Below, piece by piece: positions 1 through 11,999 of a DNA stretch of 64,000 nucleotides. Position 1 is the stretch's first letter. Every line of letters begins with the position of its first letter. The notes beneath the pieces were generated by a model. The model was not told the DNA's origin. It ran no database searches and saw only the letters and a program-made list of their open reading frames with translations. A program made the translations under genes and the position numbers. The stretch comes from Endomychus coccineus (taxonomy: Eukaryota > Arthropoda > Insecta > Coleoptera > Endomychidae): the NCBI GenBank assembly GCA_958510875.1, contig OY294067.1, positions 247,333,736 through 247,397,735 of the forward strand. The letters run 5' to 3'.

Positions 1-51
1 ATTCCGATTCTGTCGACCAATATTTCCTCCTCGTTCACGAAGACGTGGCAT
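1..51 (-). CDS. N-terminus of Helitron Rep/helicase ORF (partial)
   Basis: Seventeen codons are visible before the window ends: MPRLRERGGNIGRQNRN. Short, Arg-rich N-termini of this kind (MPR..., N-I-G-R-x-x-R) are typical of Helitron replicase-helicase proteins in insects. The ATG at 51-49 is preceded by a long AT-rich leader without a competing long frame. Position about 1.25 kb inside the Helitron 5' terminus fits the usual layout. Whether the ORF stays open beyond the window is unknown. Confidence 0.55.
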   Translation of the reverse strand, partial: MPRLRERGGNIGRQNRN

Positions 52-57
52 CGTTTT

Positions 58-310
58 ATGTACGTAACTTATATGTGAATATAATACACTTAATATTCGC
101 TGAAATGAGACACCTGAAATATCAAAAGACACCGTACTAAAAATTAAAATGTCAAAATAACGAAAGACACTTAATATAATACACTCAAATTAAAATGTCC
201 AAAAATAAACGAAATCCTATGCACGTAACTTATATCTGAATATAATACTTTCAATATTTACGTAAATGCGATACATATAATATCAAAACACAGCGTACAA
301 AAAAATTAAA
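58..310. repeat. Diverged 162-bp direct duplication in Helitron leader
   Basis: The block starting ATGTACGTAACTTATATGTG (58) recurs at 220 as ATGCACGTAACTTATATCTG. Both continue through GAATATAATAC and end in GTAC..AAAATTAAAATG-type sequence. A further short duplication of GAATGAATGCATACACAAAA lies at about 316-375. Confidence 0.75.
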
Positions 311-493
311 TGCATTGAATGAATGCATACACAAAATAAATGAGATGAATGAATGAATGAATGCATACACAAAAATTTATTGAAGTCGATCCAGCCATTT
401 AGTTGCAGTATAGATAAATAACCTAGATACCGACTGCAGCGCCATCTGCCGGGCTGATTTGTGAATCTAAACCATCCAGGGCACCACCCAAAC

Positions 494-1213
494 GCATACA
501 AAAAAATTCATTCAGATCGTTCCAGCTAAATAGATAAATAACCTAGATATCGACTGCAGCGTCATCTGCCGGGCTGATTTGTGAATCTAAACTATCCAGG
601 GCACCACCCAAACGCATACAAAAAAATTCATTCAAATCGGTCCAGCTAAATAGATAAATAACCTAGATATCGACTGCAGCGTCATCTGCCAGGCTGATTT
701 GTGAATCTAAACTATCCAGGGCACCACCCAAACGCATACAAGAAAATTCATTCAAATCGGTCCAACTAAATAGATAAATAACCTAGATATCGACTGCAGC
801 GTCATCTGCCGGGCTGATTTGTGAATCTAAACTATCCAGGGCACCACCCAAACGCATACAAAAAAATTCATTCAAATCGATCCAGCTAAATAGATAAATA
901 ACCTAGATATCGACTGCAGCGTCATCTGCCGGGCTGATTTGTGAATCTAAACTATCCAGGGCACCACCCAAACGCATACAAAAAAATTCATTCAAATCGA
1001 TCCAGCTAAATAGATAAATAACCTAGATATCGACTGCAGCGTCATCTGCCGGGCTGATTTGTGAATCTAAACTATCCAGGGCACCACCCAAACGCATACA
1101 AAAAAATTCATTCAAATCGGTCCAGCTAAATAGATAAATAACCTAGATATCGACTGCAGCGTCATCTGCCGGGCTGATTTGTGAATCCAAACTATCCAGG
1201 GCACCACCCAAAC
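494..1213. repeat. 120-bp minisatellite inside the Helitron leader
   Basis: Six near-identical units of exactly 120 bp run head to tail, each containing GCATACAAAAAAATTCATTC, TAGATAAATAACCTAGATAT, CGACTGCAGCGTCATCTGCC and GGGCTGATTTGTGAATC. A diverged unit (361-480) precedes them and a partial unit (1214-1260) follows. Units differ at only a few positions, for example GGGCTG/AGGCTG and CGG/CGA before TCCAGC, so the expansion is recent. The outer units keep CCATTTAG or CCGTTTAG after TCCAG, while inner units carry CTAAATAG, showing a deletion/fusion junction that was then amplified. Confidence 0.95.
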
Positions 1214-1493
1214 GCATACAAAAAAATTAATTCAAATCGGTCCAGCCGTTTAGGAGGAGTTCAATTACATACACACGTACAGTAGAATTATATATATAAA
1301 GATATAAACAATTTGCGTAACTTTATTGTTATCAAATTTTTTTCTGATGACATTCTTGAGATCAATCTATTTCCAAAGGACTTACGGGTTTGGCCTATTT
1401 TTATACTCATTTGACTGCATTAAAGGTGTTATGTTATGCGGAAGTAGAGAAGATTCTATTGATAATTTAATTTTGTTGTACGACTGGATAAAG

Positions 1494-1720
1494 TTGTGTA
1501 GTTTTACAAGCCATTCCACGTTTCATAGACATTATGATATCAAAAATTAAATTTTGATGTATTATTTGAAATTTCATTATTTTATCAATAATGTGCGATA
1601 TTTTATCGAAAATTTAATTTTTTCTACTGTACACAGTTGTCTAGCTCCAAGTCATTCCACTTTTCATAGACACTATTATTGCATATAAAAAATTCCAATT
1701 TTGACGAATTATTTCAAATA
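1494..1720. repeat. About 142-bp diverged tandem duplication
   Basis: GCCATTCCACGTTTCATAGA (about 1510) and GTCATTCCACTTTTCATAGA (about 1651) head two copies that both continue through AAAAATT..AATTTTGA and ATTATTT(G/C)AAA. A separate segment at about 1388-1420 (TTTGGCCTATTTTTATACTC) recurs at about 35442, so this stretch holds old dispersed repeat sequence. No convincing coding signal is seen. Confidence 0.7.
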
Positions 1721-2585
1721 GGGATGAGGATTTTAAGGGATTCTTTTGAAATATCAGAATTTAAAATTTTTGAGATGTCTTCAGGTTCTTCACCAGACTT
1801 GCTCTTCCCATTCAAGCAGGAGTTGCTGCAGGTCTAATAATACGCTGGATGCATTATTCATAGGAGCTTGAATAAGAGGTCTCTGTGTGATGCAGCTGGA
1901 GTTATTGCCAAGAAATGAGACAAAGTTGCCTGCTAGCAACATTTTCCAATAAAGCTACTATCCAATTACTCACAAATCACAGTGGTAGTGAGTTAGGGTC
2001 TTATAGAATCGGGTACTCATGACATGGCGGCTGTATTTTGGAGAAGTATTGTTTCTGTATTATTCATTTAAAAGTTGATCACACTGATTTCCAATGGACA
2101 ATTGAATACAAATAACATGGCCGTTGATTGAAACTTATTGACTCCAGTCTCTTATTTCGTATTAGCGAATTCGCTGCAGAACTTATTGGATAACCTCTGC
2201 GTACCTTTTTTATTTGATAAAGCCGTAAATTTCCATTTAGACCTGATTCCTTGATATATATTGACGTCCTAGCTTTACGCCAATAGCGAAAGAAAACAAG
2301 AGCCTATTCGATTTAATACCCTTCTCGTTCTAGTTAATTTACTATTCTGTTGAAAGTGATTTACAACATCGGTATAAACTAGCGTTGGTTTTCTTACCTA
2401 TTGTCATTTATAACTGAACTAGATTAACAATTTGAGCATTATTTAGAAATAAAAATAATGAGCTACAATTCCGTGTAAGTATACTATTGACGATATAGAC
2501 AATTTTCTGAAGAAGTCTATAGCGTTGATCAGTTAGGATAGTTTGGTTACCCTCGAAGTTTAATATTCTTGTGAATATAAAATTC
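1721..2585. other. Unassigned intergenic DNA
   Basis: No coding frame, RNA gene or clear repeat is recognised. Composition is AT-rich with stops in all frames. Confidence 0.6.
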
Positions 2586-2587
2586 TG

Positions 2588-3690
2588 AGGGGCTACTAGA
2601 TGATGTCACACGGTCTACTACACCACAAGAAAAAGCCAACCGTTTTGTTGGAATGTTTGCAGTAAATTTCCCTTGGATACACAAGGGAAGGACCTTCCTC
2701 ATATTGCTGCCATCGATGGCCATATGCCTGGAATTGTCTTTCTTCAGTGCACAACTAGGCGCATTCTGCTAGATCTCAATACCCAAAAGTCTATGGGTCC
2801 AGACGGAATTTCACCTGTCGTTCTCAAGGAATGTGCGCCTAAATTAACACGAGTTTTATTCAGGTTCAAGTGGTTGACGGTGTGTCGTCCGAAAGAATGG
2901 CTATCAACGCTGGTATTCCACAAGATTTGTCTTGGCACCAACTTTGTTTCTGCTCCATATAAAAGATCTGATGAAAGTGGCCACCTGTTCCATCTACAGA
3001 ATTCAATGCAACCAAAACTTAAGCTTGTATCTTTTCCGGAAAGACGGATCTCACAATCCCCTAATATGATGATTCGCGATTACCACCAACAGCACCCTCT
3101 CATGGGATGATCATATGATGTCTATTGCGGAAACCGTATCAGAAAAACTTTGTTTTCTATTCCGTGATTAGAGTCATTTCACATCTCAGCAGCTCCTCAT
3201 AATCTAGGGAGTACAGATTCTACCTGTCCTGGAGTATGTTTGGAGTTTGGCTCTCACACATAAGCAGTAGCTCTTGGATTCTATCCAGATGAGAGCTATC
3301 CGTCCGATTGATGATGTCACACTTATTTGTTCATTGACCCCTCCAGAACATCGTAGAAAGGGAGATCTCACAATTTTCTATAGATATTTCCATCAGAATT
3401 GTTGTTTCACCACACCAGATTCCAGATAGGCGGACCAGACGAGCTCAAACTAGTCACCACTTCATTTTCAATTTCGAGACTAGCCAAACTACTTCCCACC
3501 AGACTCAAATTTTCTATCGAACAGCAAAGTTGTGGAACTCTTTACCTATTGAAGCTCCCCCTCTTTCCCTATGGCTAGAACTTCCAAACCTTCAAGAAAA
3601 ATTCGAATTGCTGTCTTCTCTTCCAAGATTCCACCGCTGGCTCACACGATGTTCTTCAAACATTATAGGTTTCCCTCTCGTGTAGTCAAA
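2588..3690 (+). pseudogene. Dead non-LTR retrotransposon RT (family 1, copy A)
   Basis: This is the 3' half of a jockey/CR1-type ORF2. It opens with TTPQEKANRFVGMFAVNFP, then RRILLDLNTQKSMGPDGISP (RT entry motif, normally SSGPDGIP). It then jumps within a few codons to VVDGVSSERMAINAGIPQ, the later VxxGVPQGSVL block. The catalytic core between them, including the first catalytic Asp, is therefore deleted. Traces of the thumb/C-terminal region follow in several frames (SHLSAAPHNL-type, REIPDRR-type). Copies of the same family lie at 12357, 26860 and 52960. The homology is by recognition of the family. Confidence 0.8.
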
Positions 3691-4454
3691 GTATAAAAAA
3701 AGATCAATAATGATTTGGTTGCTTAAAAACCTAGCCGGCGATACCATCATGATTCTTCAAAGAACTGACCCAAATGTTCGGGGTAACTGAACAGGTAGGA
3801 ATGTTTCCTGCTTAATAGGCTACAATCTGATGTAAGTATGATAGGGATAAAATCAAAAACAACCCTTTCAGTAACGGATTTTTTTCATCTCTTGAAAATA
3901 TTTTATCGGTGGTTTTGGATTACTTGAGATGTTATAAATGTAAATACCTGTCATGAACTTGTAAAATCAAATATTTTCTGCCTTTTATGTTATTTTGTTG
4001 ATGTCATTGATTCACGAAATTGTGTACAACCCATTGATGATTAATTATATATTAGTAAAATTATACGGAACAAAGTAGCAGAAATCTACTAATTCGGCAA
4101 TAAAACATAGTGTGCTTAGATTATTAAATTATTGTCTTGGAAATAGTAAAAAAGGATTAATATTTTTGGTCAAAAGTAAAATGTACCTTACGTTTTCCAC
4201 AAATAATATGAGTTGCCTTTATATACTGGAAGTTTGCATCGGATATCAAATGTTTTGTTTTCGTGTATCTGATAAAGTATATTGGCAAATCCTACATCAT
4301 CTATAAGGGATATGGTTTCTGGATGTATTCTTTCCTTTACCGGTGGTACCAGTATACGTCACTACGACAAAGATGTCAGTCCTGCCGTTTATTTCTATTG
4401 AAAAATCTACGATACCTAGAATTCGACAAATTCAAATTTATCGGTGATTTTTAC
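3691..4454. other. Unassigned AT-rich DNA
   Basis: Nothing supported is seen here beyond short chance frames. Confidence 0.55.
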
Positions 4455-4665
4455 GTGGCCGGATTGTTGGTACGAAAGTGGCCTGATTGTTGGTATGAAG
4501 GAAACCGGTTTTCTCTTAAGGAAATTGCCAACCGCGTAGACAGGAATGTGATAAATGTTCCAAAATGTCGTGGTTGGGGGGGAGGGGGGCTGAAAGAGGT
4601 ATTCATGGACGTCGCACGTCGCCGCGGACCACGACGCCCTAGAATGATTAGAAATCTTCTTTCTA
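4455..4665 (+). pseudogene. Tc1-like transposase N-terminal (HTH) fragment
   Basis: The frame reads GNRFSLKEIANRVDRNVINV, then a Gly-rich patch and ARRRGPRRPR. This matches the paired-type helix-turn-helix of Tc1 transposases (G-F-S-x-x-E-I-A-x-R-x-x-R-N-x-S-T-V, then R-R-x-G-x-x-R-x-T). A nearby frame holds RIVGMKETGF, the motif expected just upstream, so at least one frameshift separates the helices. A GT-rich duplication (TTGTTGGTA) sits beside it. The DDE domain is missing. The fragment is too short to place in a subfamily. Confidence 0.5.
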
Positions 4666-5224
4666 TTTTTGAGTGTAACACTCAAGTTAACATAGTTAAC
4701 AATGTGATTTTGAAAGTTCCAAATACTATTCTATACGTTTTTTATTGCATTTCATAAATACAGCTCAATTAAAATATGTTTATTCTAAATCGAAAATAGT
4801 GGAGGTTGGAAGAAGTTGATTGTTGATTGATAGTTCTTTTGAATGTCCCTTTGTTTGAATAACTACTAATGGCTGATTGTGTAGGTATTATCAAATTTAG
4901 AAACATTTATAGCTGTTATTTGTTCGTTAATATTTTTGTTTAGTTTCAACCACTGAGTTAGAATATAAGGAGACGCTGTTAGCATAAAATACACAAGTAT
5001 TAACGGTACCACTAGGTGAGATTCATTTCAGCATCAACATGGCGGCATACTCAAAATCGAACTACAGTGATTTATTCGAAAAAAATTTCCATCGTGGATG
5101 TTGACGGTGAAAAAATACAATTTCAGGTACAAAACAAACAATGAATATCTATTGTTGACATATTTACTCGAAAATAGAACACACTGTACCTCCATATTAT
5201 ATACCAAAATGCTTTTAGTGGAAA

Positions 5225-6425
5225 AATTTTGCATACGGTCGTATCATAATTTTTTTTCCGCATTATGTTTTATGGACCATGAAGGTCATTTGTGGCTACT
5301 GAGCAATCACCCCCAATTCACCGTTACTCAAAATTAACCCCATTCTCTACCCCACTTTCAAAGATAATTTACCAATTCCATACCAATTCGATATTTGAAA
5401 TGTTCAAAAATTTCCTTTGAATGGTTTTTTCTGAAGAGAGAGAGAGAGAGAGAGAGCTGTTCATTGTGCAAGGGGTCTCATTGTTCTAATACTGAACCAA
5501 GCGACTGAATGAGGAAAGCGAGACAACAATGAATATCGAATACGGAGGTGGCGATGAGGTAACACATAGGAGTGAACTTTCTGATCCAATACTTGAAAAT
5601 GATTCAGATGAAGAATATTATTGAAACGTTATGAAGAAATTATGCCTAATTTAAAAATTTGTGTATTTACAATTTCTTAAAGAATTTATTTAGAACTTCT
5701 TCTATTAAATTTATTTCATAGCTTCAAATAAACAGTTACAAACTTGTATAAGTTTAAAAAAATGCTTGTATTCTTCAATTTTCCTACAATTTTTCCATAA
5801 TAATGGTAATTTCAAACATAAACGTAAATCAACAAGACCATCGAAAAATTCCGTTCAAAGGAAAGGATAAATTCATAATAAATTTATCTTAGTTTTTCGG
5901 GAAAATTTTATTTTTGAACATTTTAAATATGATAAATCAGCGAGAAAAAAAACTCCTATAGTGATCTATCACACGATAATTTCAATGACTTGGAAATATT
6001 TTCTTCCCAGGTCTTCCACAGTTTTCCACAGTTTTCGGAAAACGTTCCTGGTTTTTTGGTATTTGGGATCGAAATACGCGACTGCCAACCTCTATTACAT
6101 AGAAAACGTTAATCATGTGAAAAATGAGAAAATTTGCCTGAAAACAACCAGATTTCCCCGATTTTCCATCAATAGAATGAATTTTCCGGGAAAATAATGA
6201 CCTAGGATTCGTAATAAGCAATCCAAGAAACTTTGGAGGCTTAGATTTAATTTTTTTATAAATTAAAAATTATTTCAAATAGAGGGGTTGAGAATGGGGT
6301 TAATTGTGAGTATATGGGTTAATTGGAACCGATTGTTATATCTTTCAGTATTCATGTATGACCTTAATGGTCCATAGAACATCATGCAAAAAAAATATTT
6401 TTGAAACGACTGTCTACATAGTTTG
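5225..6425. repeat. Inverted-repeat pair around about 0.9 kb (possible DNA transposon)
   Basis: The left arm (5225-5350) contains TTATGGACCATGAAGGTCAT and AAATTAACCCCATTCTCTAC. The right arm (6275-6425) contains the reverse complements ATGACCTTAATGGTCCATAG and GAGAATGGGGTTAATTGTGA. Between them lies a (GA)9-like run (5438-5455), a short acidic frame ending ENDSDEEYY, and AT-rich DNA without a transposase. It could be one non-autonomous element, or two insertions of the same repeat in opposite orientation. Confidence 0.6.
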
Positions 6426-6429
6426 TCAC

Positions 6430-8312
6430 AATTTCCCAGCTTTTTGACTGGACTATAATCTGATCCTGTTCTACATTTACACACTTCACACTTTCCCATG
6501 AAATGTAATTCCAGTGAATTTCTATTTATCAAAAGACTTTGCCATTTGCAACAACTATGCACTGTTCATGAAGACGTGTTAGAATAAATTGTCAAATATT
6601 TGAAGCAATCACGGAAATAATCTTCAAAATTTATTATAAACTAACTGCTGACTTAAAAGAAGTGACAGAAAACCTCCACCAATATGGCGAAACCGATAAT
6701 GTTTCGAAACAACGTATGACGTTTCCACACCATCTAACTTCATTGGTTTCCACAAATATTGAAAAATGTTAATCCCAGCTTTTGAATTTCCTTAAATATT
6801 AAGAATTTCGCTAATATCATTGTTGAATGCAGCCTTGCGCTTAAATTTTTCTTCAAAAATCTTGATGAGACCTGAAACTTATCAGAAACGTAATTGAACG
6901 AATGAGTGTAGCATGAAACACACCTCGAAAATTTTTATTGAAAAAGTTGTTGATTGAACAAAAATTAAGCATCGGTTATTAAAACTAACATCAACATCAG
7001 AAAGCTCATAATAAGTTCTTCCATTTTGTTAAGTCTCTGATGGTAGAAAACATACAATAGAATATGAAGAAATTCGATTTTTTCAATATTATTTGAAAAT
7101 TAAAAATGATATTAACTTTATATTTCCATATTGATGATCCTTTTCAAGCAGCTTCTTCTCATTTTCACCAAAACGGTAAGTATCATCGTTTCCGATATCG
7201 CCATGATAGACATGCTTATTTAGGACACAATATATATAACCAGTAGGCACCACATTCATTTTGGATAGGAGAAAAATTATATCTATTCATGCAGCCGGAA
7301 CTGTATTCATTGAAATTGTTCACGATATTATATAATTATCATAGTTCATTTTAAATCACAAATTACTGTTTCATGAAATTATATTTCCTAGATTACATCA
7401 TTGACTAAGAATTTGGCTCATATCCGAGACAGTTTGATTTTCACAAATACACTGGTCATGTATTTCGTGTCGAGTCACATCATACGAGTAAAATAATATA
7501 ATAAGTTCTCCAAAAGTGGTAGGTGCAGTGTCTCCAGAAAAGTTTATGTGAATGTAAAAGTTATTTGGATGTACGCCGGTGCTCTAGAAAAGTAGCTTTA
7601 TTTATCGCACATGCTTTTGTTAGTGAAGTAGTTATTTGGAAGTTTATAGTTTAATAAATTTGAAAGACGTTTTAAACTTTCTTTCTCAGGCGAACTGAGC
7701 TTGTCAAAAGATTTAATTTGCAATTTAGCTTTTCGAACTTCTCCAAACACAAATGTAAAAATTTATGATATGGTTGGTCTAGTTGTTTTACTTATTTTAT
7801 TTCATTTATTTCATTCACGGGATACATCATTAATGAACTAATACTGTATGAACAATATAAAAAAATGCTAAATACCTCCTTTTATAATGTAATTAATACT
7901 AATACTAAACAGTGAAAAATACTCAAAATTAAGAGAATTGACATAATTGTACAATATCAATACTGGTTACTATTGGATGCAATAATTTATTCATTTATAT
8001 AATATGTTCATGAGTTAATCCCATTGATACAATCGATAGTTGACAATAGGAATGATTAAATTATTATCTTTTATCTAACGGAGATTGAACTGTGTTAAAT
8101 TTAAAGTGAAATAAATCAGTATTTGCAGTACCGTTCAGTTCATTTGCAAAATTGCATGCATAATTTTTTCTACTTGAAAATTTAAAAATATAATAAGTGG
8201 GAGATCATATTCAAGTATAGACCTTACACAAGAAAAATAAACAGCTTTTATACAACTAATACTTTTGATGTCTTGCATATTAAGTTTAACAAGACTATTA
8301 GCTCAACTGCTT
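6430..8312. other. Unassigned AT-rich DNA
   Basis: No coding frame, structured RNA or repeat is recognised in this stretch. Confidence 0.55.
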
Positions 8313-8314
8313 CA

Positions 8315-8457
8315 TTTATTGTTTATTGTTTATTGTTTATTGTTTATTGTTTATTGTTTATTGTTTATTGTTTATTGTTTATTGTTTATTGTTTATTGTT
8401 TATTGTTTATTGTTTATTGTTTATTGTTTATTGTTTATTGTTTATTGTTTATTGTTT
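8315..8457. repeat. (TTTATTG)n microsatellite, about 20 units
   Basis: A perfect 7-bp repeat. Because 7 is not a multiple of 3, all three forward frames are open and encode the same cyclic heptapeptide (LFIVYCL). That explains three overlapping false ORFs here. The complementary strand reads (CAATAAA)n, a run of poly(A) signals. It may be the 3' tail of a retroelement lying on the - strand, but no adjoining 3' end could be proved. Confidence 0.97.
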
Positions 8458-8459
8458 AC

Positions 8460-10497
8460 ATTACGTTACATTGTTCATACATCTCTCTTGAATACATTGA
8501 TGATTAAATAATAATATTTGTATTTATATATTAGTTATACATTACTATTACTATTAGATAGAATTTGAATTACAGAGAAAAGAGAAAAAAAACATAAAAC
8601 ATAAAAGAATGCTAGATTCATAGATACTTGATAAATATTCAATGGCTTTAATTTGGCACCTAGGTTAGGGAAACCTGTATGTGCCATTTGAATAGGTCTT
8701 AGAGGTCTAGAAGGAGATAGAGTTATAAGCAATAAGTCCTAAAAGAGATAGAATTATAAGTAATACATAGGAAAAACGTTAAACGTGGGAATTAATGTGA
8801 GAAAAATATACAATTATCATAATATAACATATTATTCCAGAAAATGTCTATAGAAATCTCTAGAATTTTGATAAATGTATTGTTAAGAAATTTTACTTAC
8901 TTTTTTATTTTGCCCCAAGTTGTGGTGACAATTGTTAAGATTAATTTCTTATGATTTTATTTTATTTGAATTTTATTAATAATTATATTTTGATTCTACC
9001 GGCTAGCTTTTTATCTTTTAATTTGATTATATTTGAACTTTAAATTAATGTTTATGAAGTTTTGAAGTTTATCTATAGAATAATTTTTATATGGAATTAA
9101 ACACAATGCTCTTTGATTTCACAATATTTAATTTCTATGACTCTTATTATCTCGGGTAATTGAATTTTATGTTTACAAAATCTATGACATAACCTTATAA
9201 TCACTTTTTCAACTAATATTTGTTTATATTGTTATAATCAACAATCTTCCTTTTTCTTTACAGATAATACGGATAATATGATGTAGAAATTATAAACAAA
9301 CTTACGTTTAGATAATATCCAAAAGTGTGTTTAACAATGTTGGCAATTTTCAATTTACTTCTTTTATAATTTCGTTGATTCACCTTTTACACAACACTAT
9401 GCTATTTCACGATAATCACAGGTAACTAATTTTGGTTACTTCTTCTTGAGAATCAGGAACTGTTGATAATACTTTGTTTTATTCTTTTAGATAAGACATA
9501 AAACTTTTCGATGCTTTATTGAAATTATGTTGAAGAATGGGAATCGTTGGATACTTCTTATAAATTGGAGGTTATTACTACTTTTTATTTGGTTTAGATA
9601 CTTGGAACACTCGTTGACTTTTAATGAAACTTATTAACTTTGGTCACTTTGAACCTATCGAAGTTTGGTACACTTGCGTTCTCTGATGTTTATCTTTTAT
9701 AAACTTAGGTTAGAAAATTTTGGTGAGTTGCCAGAGAAGAACAGTCTCTACTTGGATATTAATGCAAACTGAACTTGGCTTTACTTTCAGACCTTTTTAT
9801 AGGCTTCCAAAACCGACGCTACTTGATGTCATAAACAACCTATCAGGTGCTTACTTTACTTTTCAAGAATGCCAAGTTAATTGTTGTTAAACTGACAGAA
9901 AAACTACCAGACTGACACTAGAAATTCCTCTCAACCAATCAGAATTTAGTATACTTTAATTTTTGAATTATTGGAGATTTTCAACTTATTTTAATTGATA
10001 GTGATTCCTTCTTTTTAAATTAATATTGCCTACATTTTTCCCCACACTTTGGTATAATATAACCTATGATTGGGTTATTATTAATATGATTATTCCCATA
10101 TTTATGGTTTTCTTGACAGTTACTTATTCTTAAATCTAATACATACCATATTATATCAATAACATTCTTTTAACATTACATAACTCAAATTTACTAATCC
10201 TAACTTATATCTATAACATTATTCAATGTTTTGTACTATCTCATGATAGTTTTGTAATCACTTTAATTATGATTTCTGCCTTCGTTACACAGTACGTTTC
10301 TTCACTTTCACTGAAGTTCTTGTTTATCACTTCTTATTCTATTACATTGTTGTTTATTATGTTTTACATTGTTAATTTTAATATCCTAACTATTATTTAG
10401 CTTTTACTATTGTTTTTAATTCCATATAAATATCTTTTATTTGATCTTTTCTGATTTTCAAAGTTCGGTAAGTTATTATTTTTAAATTTTTATATAT
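8460..10497. other. AT-rich region with LTR-like features on - strand
   Basis: No coding frame is convincing. On the - strand, three signals are in the order expected for an LTR: a TGTGGGGAAAAATG start near 10049, a TATA/initiator pair at 9801-9765, and GTCACCACAACTTGGGGC near 8935-8915, which resembles an LTR end plus primer-binding site. No second LTR or gag/pol was found, so a solo or decayed LTR of about 1.1 kb is only a hypothesis. The lower-coordinate part may also include the 3' region of the - strand RT at 10498. Confidence 0.3.
9765..9801 (-). promoter_or_regulatory. TATA box plus initiator core promoter
   Basis: On the - strand TATAAAAAGG starts at 9801, and TTCAGTTTG carries a TCAGT arthropod initiator whose A is at 9770. 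The spacing is 31 nt, ideal for RNA polymerase II. The surrounding sequence suggests a retrotransposon LTR rather than a host gene. Confidence 0.4.
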
Positions 10498-11850
10498 TTA
10501 TTCATTATATAATAGCATTCGACTTTTCTTAAAAACAATTTTTAAAATTTTATTTTGAATAACATTTAATGGTCTTAGCGCTATTTCATATAAACCTCCC
10601 CATACCAGGATTCCATAACTTAAAATAGATTCAACTAAGCTGAAGTACAGTGTTATTAAGAGGTCTAAGCTAAGAAATTGTTTCATAAGATAGAATTTGT
10701 AAACTAAGTATCTAAGTTTCTTTGTTACGTAGGTTATGTGGGAGTCCCATTTTAAATTTTGATTGATGATAATACCTAAATATTTAGAAGTTTTAGTTTC
10801 TTGTATTTCGGTGTCTAGGTTAGCACATATTAATTTCTTATATTGTGGACGATCAGCAGATGTTTTGGAAAATGCAATATAATTTGTTTTTTTCAACATT
10901 TAGTGATAGTTTAAAGGCATCTAACCAATTTTTGGCGTGTTAAATTCTTGCTACGGCTCGTATCTTCACGGCTTCCCAATCTTTATCACTAAAGACAAGT
11001 ATGGTGTCATCTGCATATGATATTACTTTACCTTGGATATCTATTTCAGTTAAGTTTTTAATGTATAGATTAAATAGTATAGGACCCAGAACCGTTCCTT
11101 GCGGTATACCAATCTGTACATTTTCAGGAGTACTAACAGTTTCTCTAATTTTGACTTTTTGTTTTCTGTTCGTAAGATAGTTTTCAAAGACCTTCAGCAC
11201 AAGACCCCTCACTCCATTTTGTTCTAAGACATCAAGGAGTTTTCGATGGGATACCGTGTCGAAGGCCTTTGCTAGGTCCAGGAATACTGCTATACACTTA
11301 TTATTTTTATTCATTTCATTAGCAACGAGTGATGTTAATTCATCCATGGCATCACTTGAGTTTAGGCCCTCGGTAAATCCATATTGATGTTTAGGGAGTA
11401 GGTTATTGGTTATTAAGTAGTCTATTAATCTTTCTTTTAAACATTTCTCAAATATTTTTGCTGAATTGCTAATTGTACTGATTGGTCTGTAATTAGTTAT
11501 TAGATAAGGATTTCCAGCCTTATAGATGGGTATTATTACAGAGGTTTTAAATTCATTTGGTACAATTCCAGAATTAAATATTAGAGTTATAATATGTTTT
11601 AAGGGTTTCAGTAAATAGGGATGTAATAGTTTCAGTTATTTAGCAGTTATACCGTCGAATCCAGGAGCGCTATTATTTTTTAGACTATTTATATATTTGA
11701 TGATGTCATTTTCCGAAACTGGTTTTAGAAACATTGATTTATTTATTTGGTTTACGGGAAACACTGTGTTACAATTGAGAATATTTTCATGCATTTCGAT
11801 ACCAATGGAAGAAAAATTTATAATATTATTTACATGAACTGTATAACTCT
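10498..11850 (-). pseudogene. Non-LTR retrotransposon RT, nearly full domain, broken
   Basis: Read on the - strand the domain runs in order. It has KPVSENDIIKYINSL and NNSAPGFDGITAK (entry motif), VIIPIYKAGNPYLITNYRPI, FEKCLKERL and KHQYGFTEGLNSSDA. Next are FLDLAKAFDTVSHRKLLDVL (motif A, catalytic Asp present), IGIPQGTVLGPILFNLYI and YADDT (motif C intact), then KYLGIIINQNLKWDSHI and YFSLVESILSYGILVWGG (thumb). Breaks: a stop after GITAK (near 11645), a stop after AVARI (near 10938), and a frameshift in the A-run where NVEK meets KKTNYIAFSK (near 10895). Motifs A and C are intact, so inactivation looks recent. It resembles jockey/CR1-like families. Endonuclease and ORF1 are missing on the 5' side. 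Confidence 0.85.
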
Positions 11851-11999
11851 ATTTATTATGAAAAATGATACCTACGTCTACAGCTTGATTTACTGTGATT
11901 AGCTTTACATTATCTTGAATAGTAGACATCCGCGGATAGCTAATCTTGAAAAATCTTGGCTTCCGGATAGATTCCGCGTCACAATAGCACGGCTGAATG

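Larger units (their letters stand above)
1..1302 (-). mobile_element. Helitron 5' end, cut by window edge
   Basis: Read on the - strand, the element starts with 5'-TC at 1302-1301, directly after an A (position 1303). This fits Helitron insertion between A and T, without target duplication. The terminus is followed by an AT run and then a block containing AACGGCTGGACCGATTTG, a sequence I know from insect Helitron 5' regions. Next come the 120-bp repeats and, at 51, an ATG opening a basic peptide like the start of Helitron Rep/helicase proteins. The Rep and helicase domains and the 3' hairpin lie outside the window. The 5' end and ORF start are seen; the assignment rests on family knowledge. 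Confidence 0.75.

Noticed and set aside
8265..8511. Three overlapping frames encoding LFIVYCL heptad repeats
   Set aside because: They are a by-product of the (TTTATTG)n microsatellite, whose period of 7 keeps all three frames open; no protein is implied.
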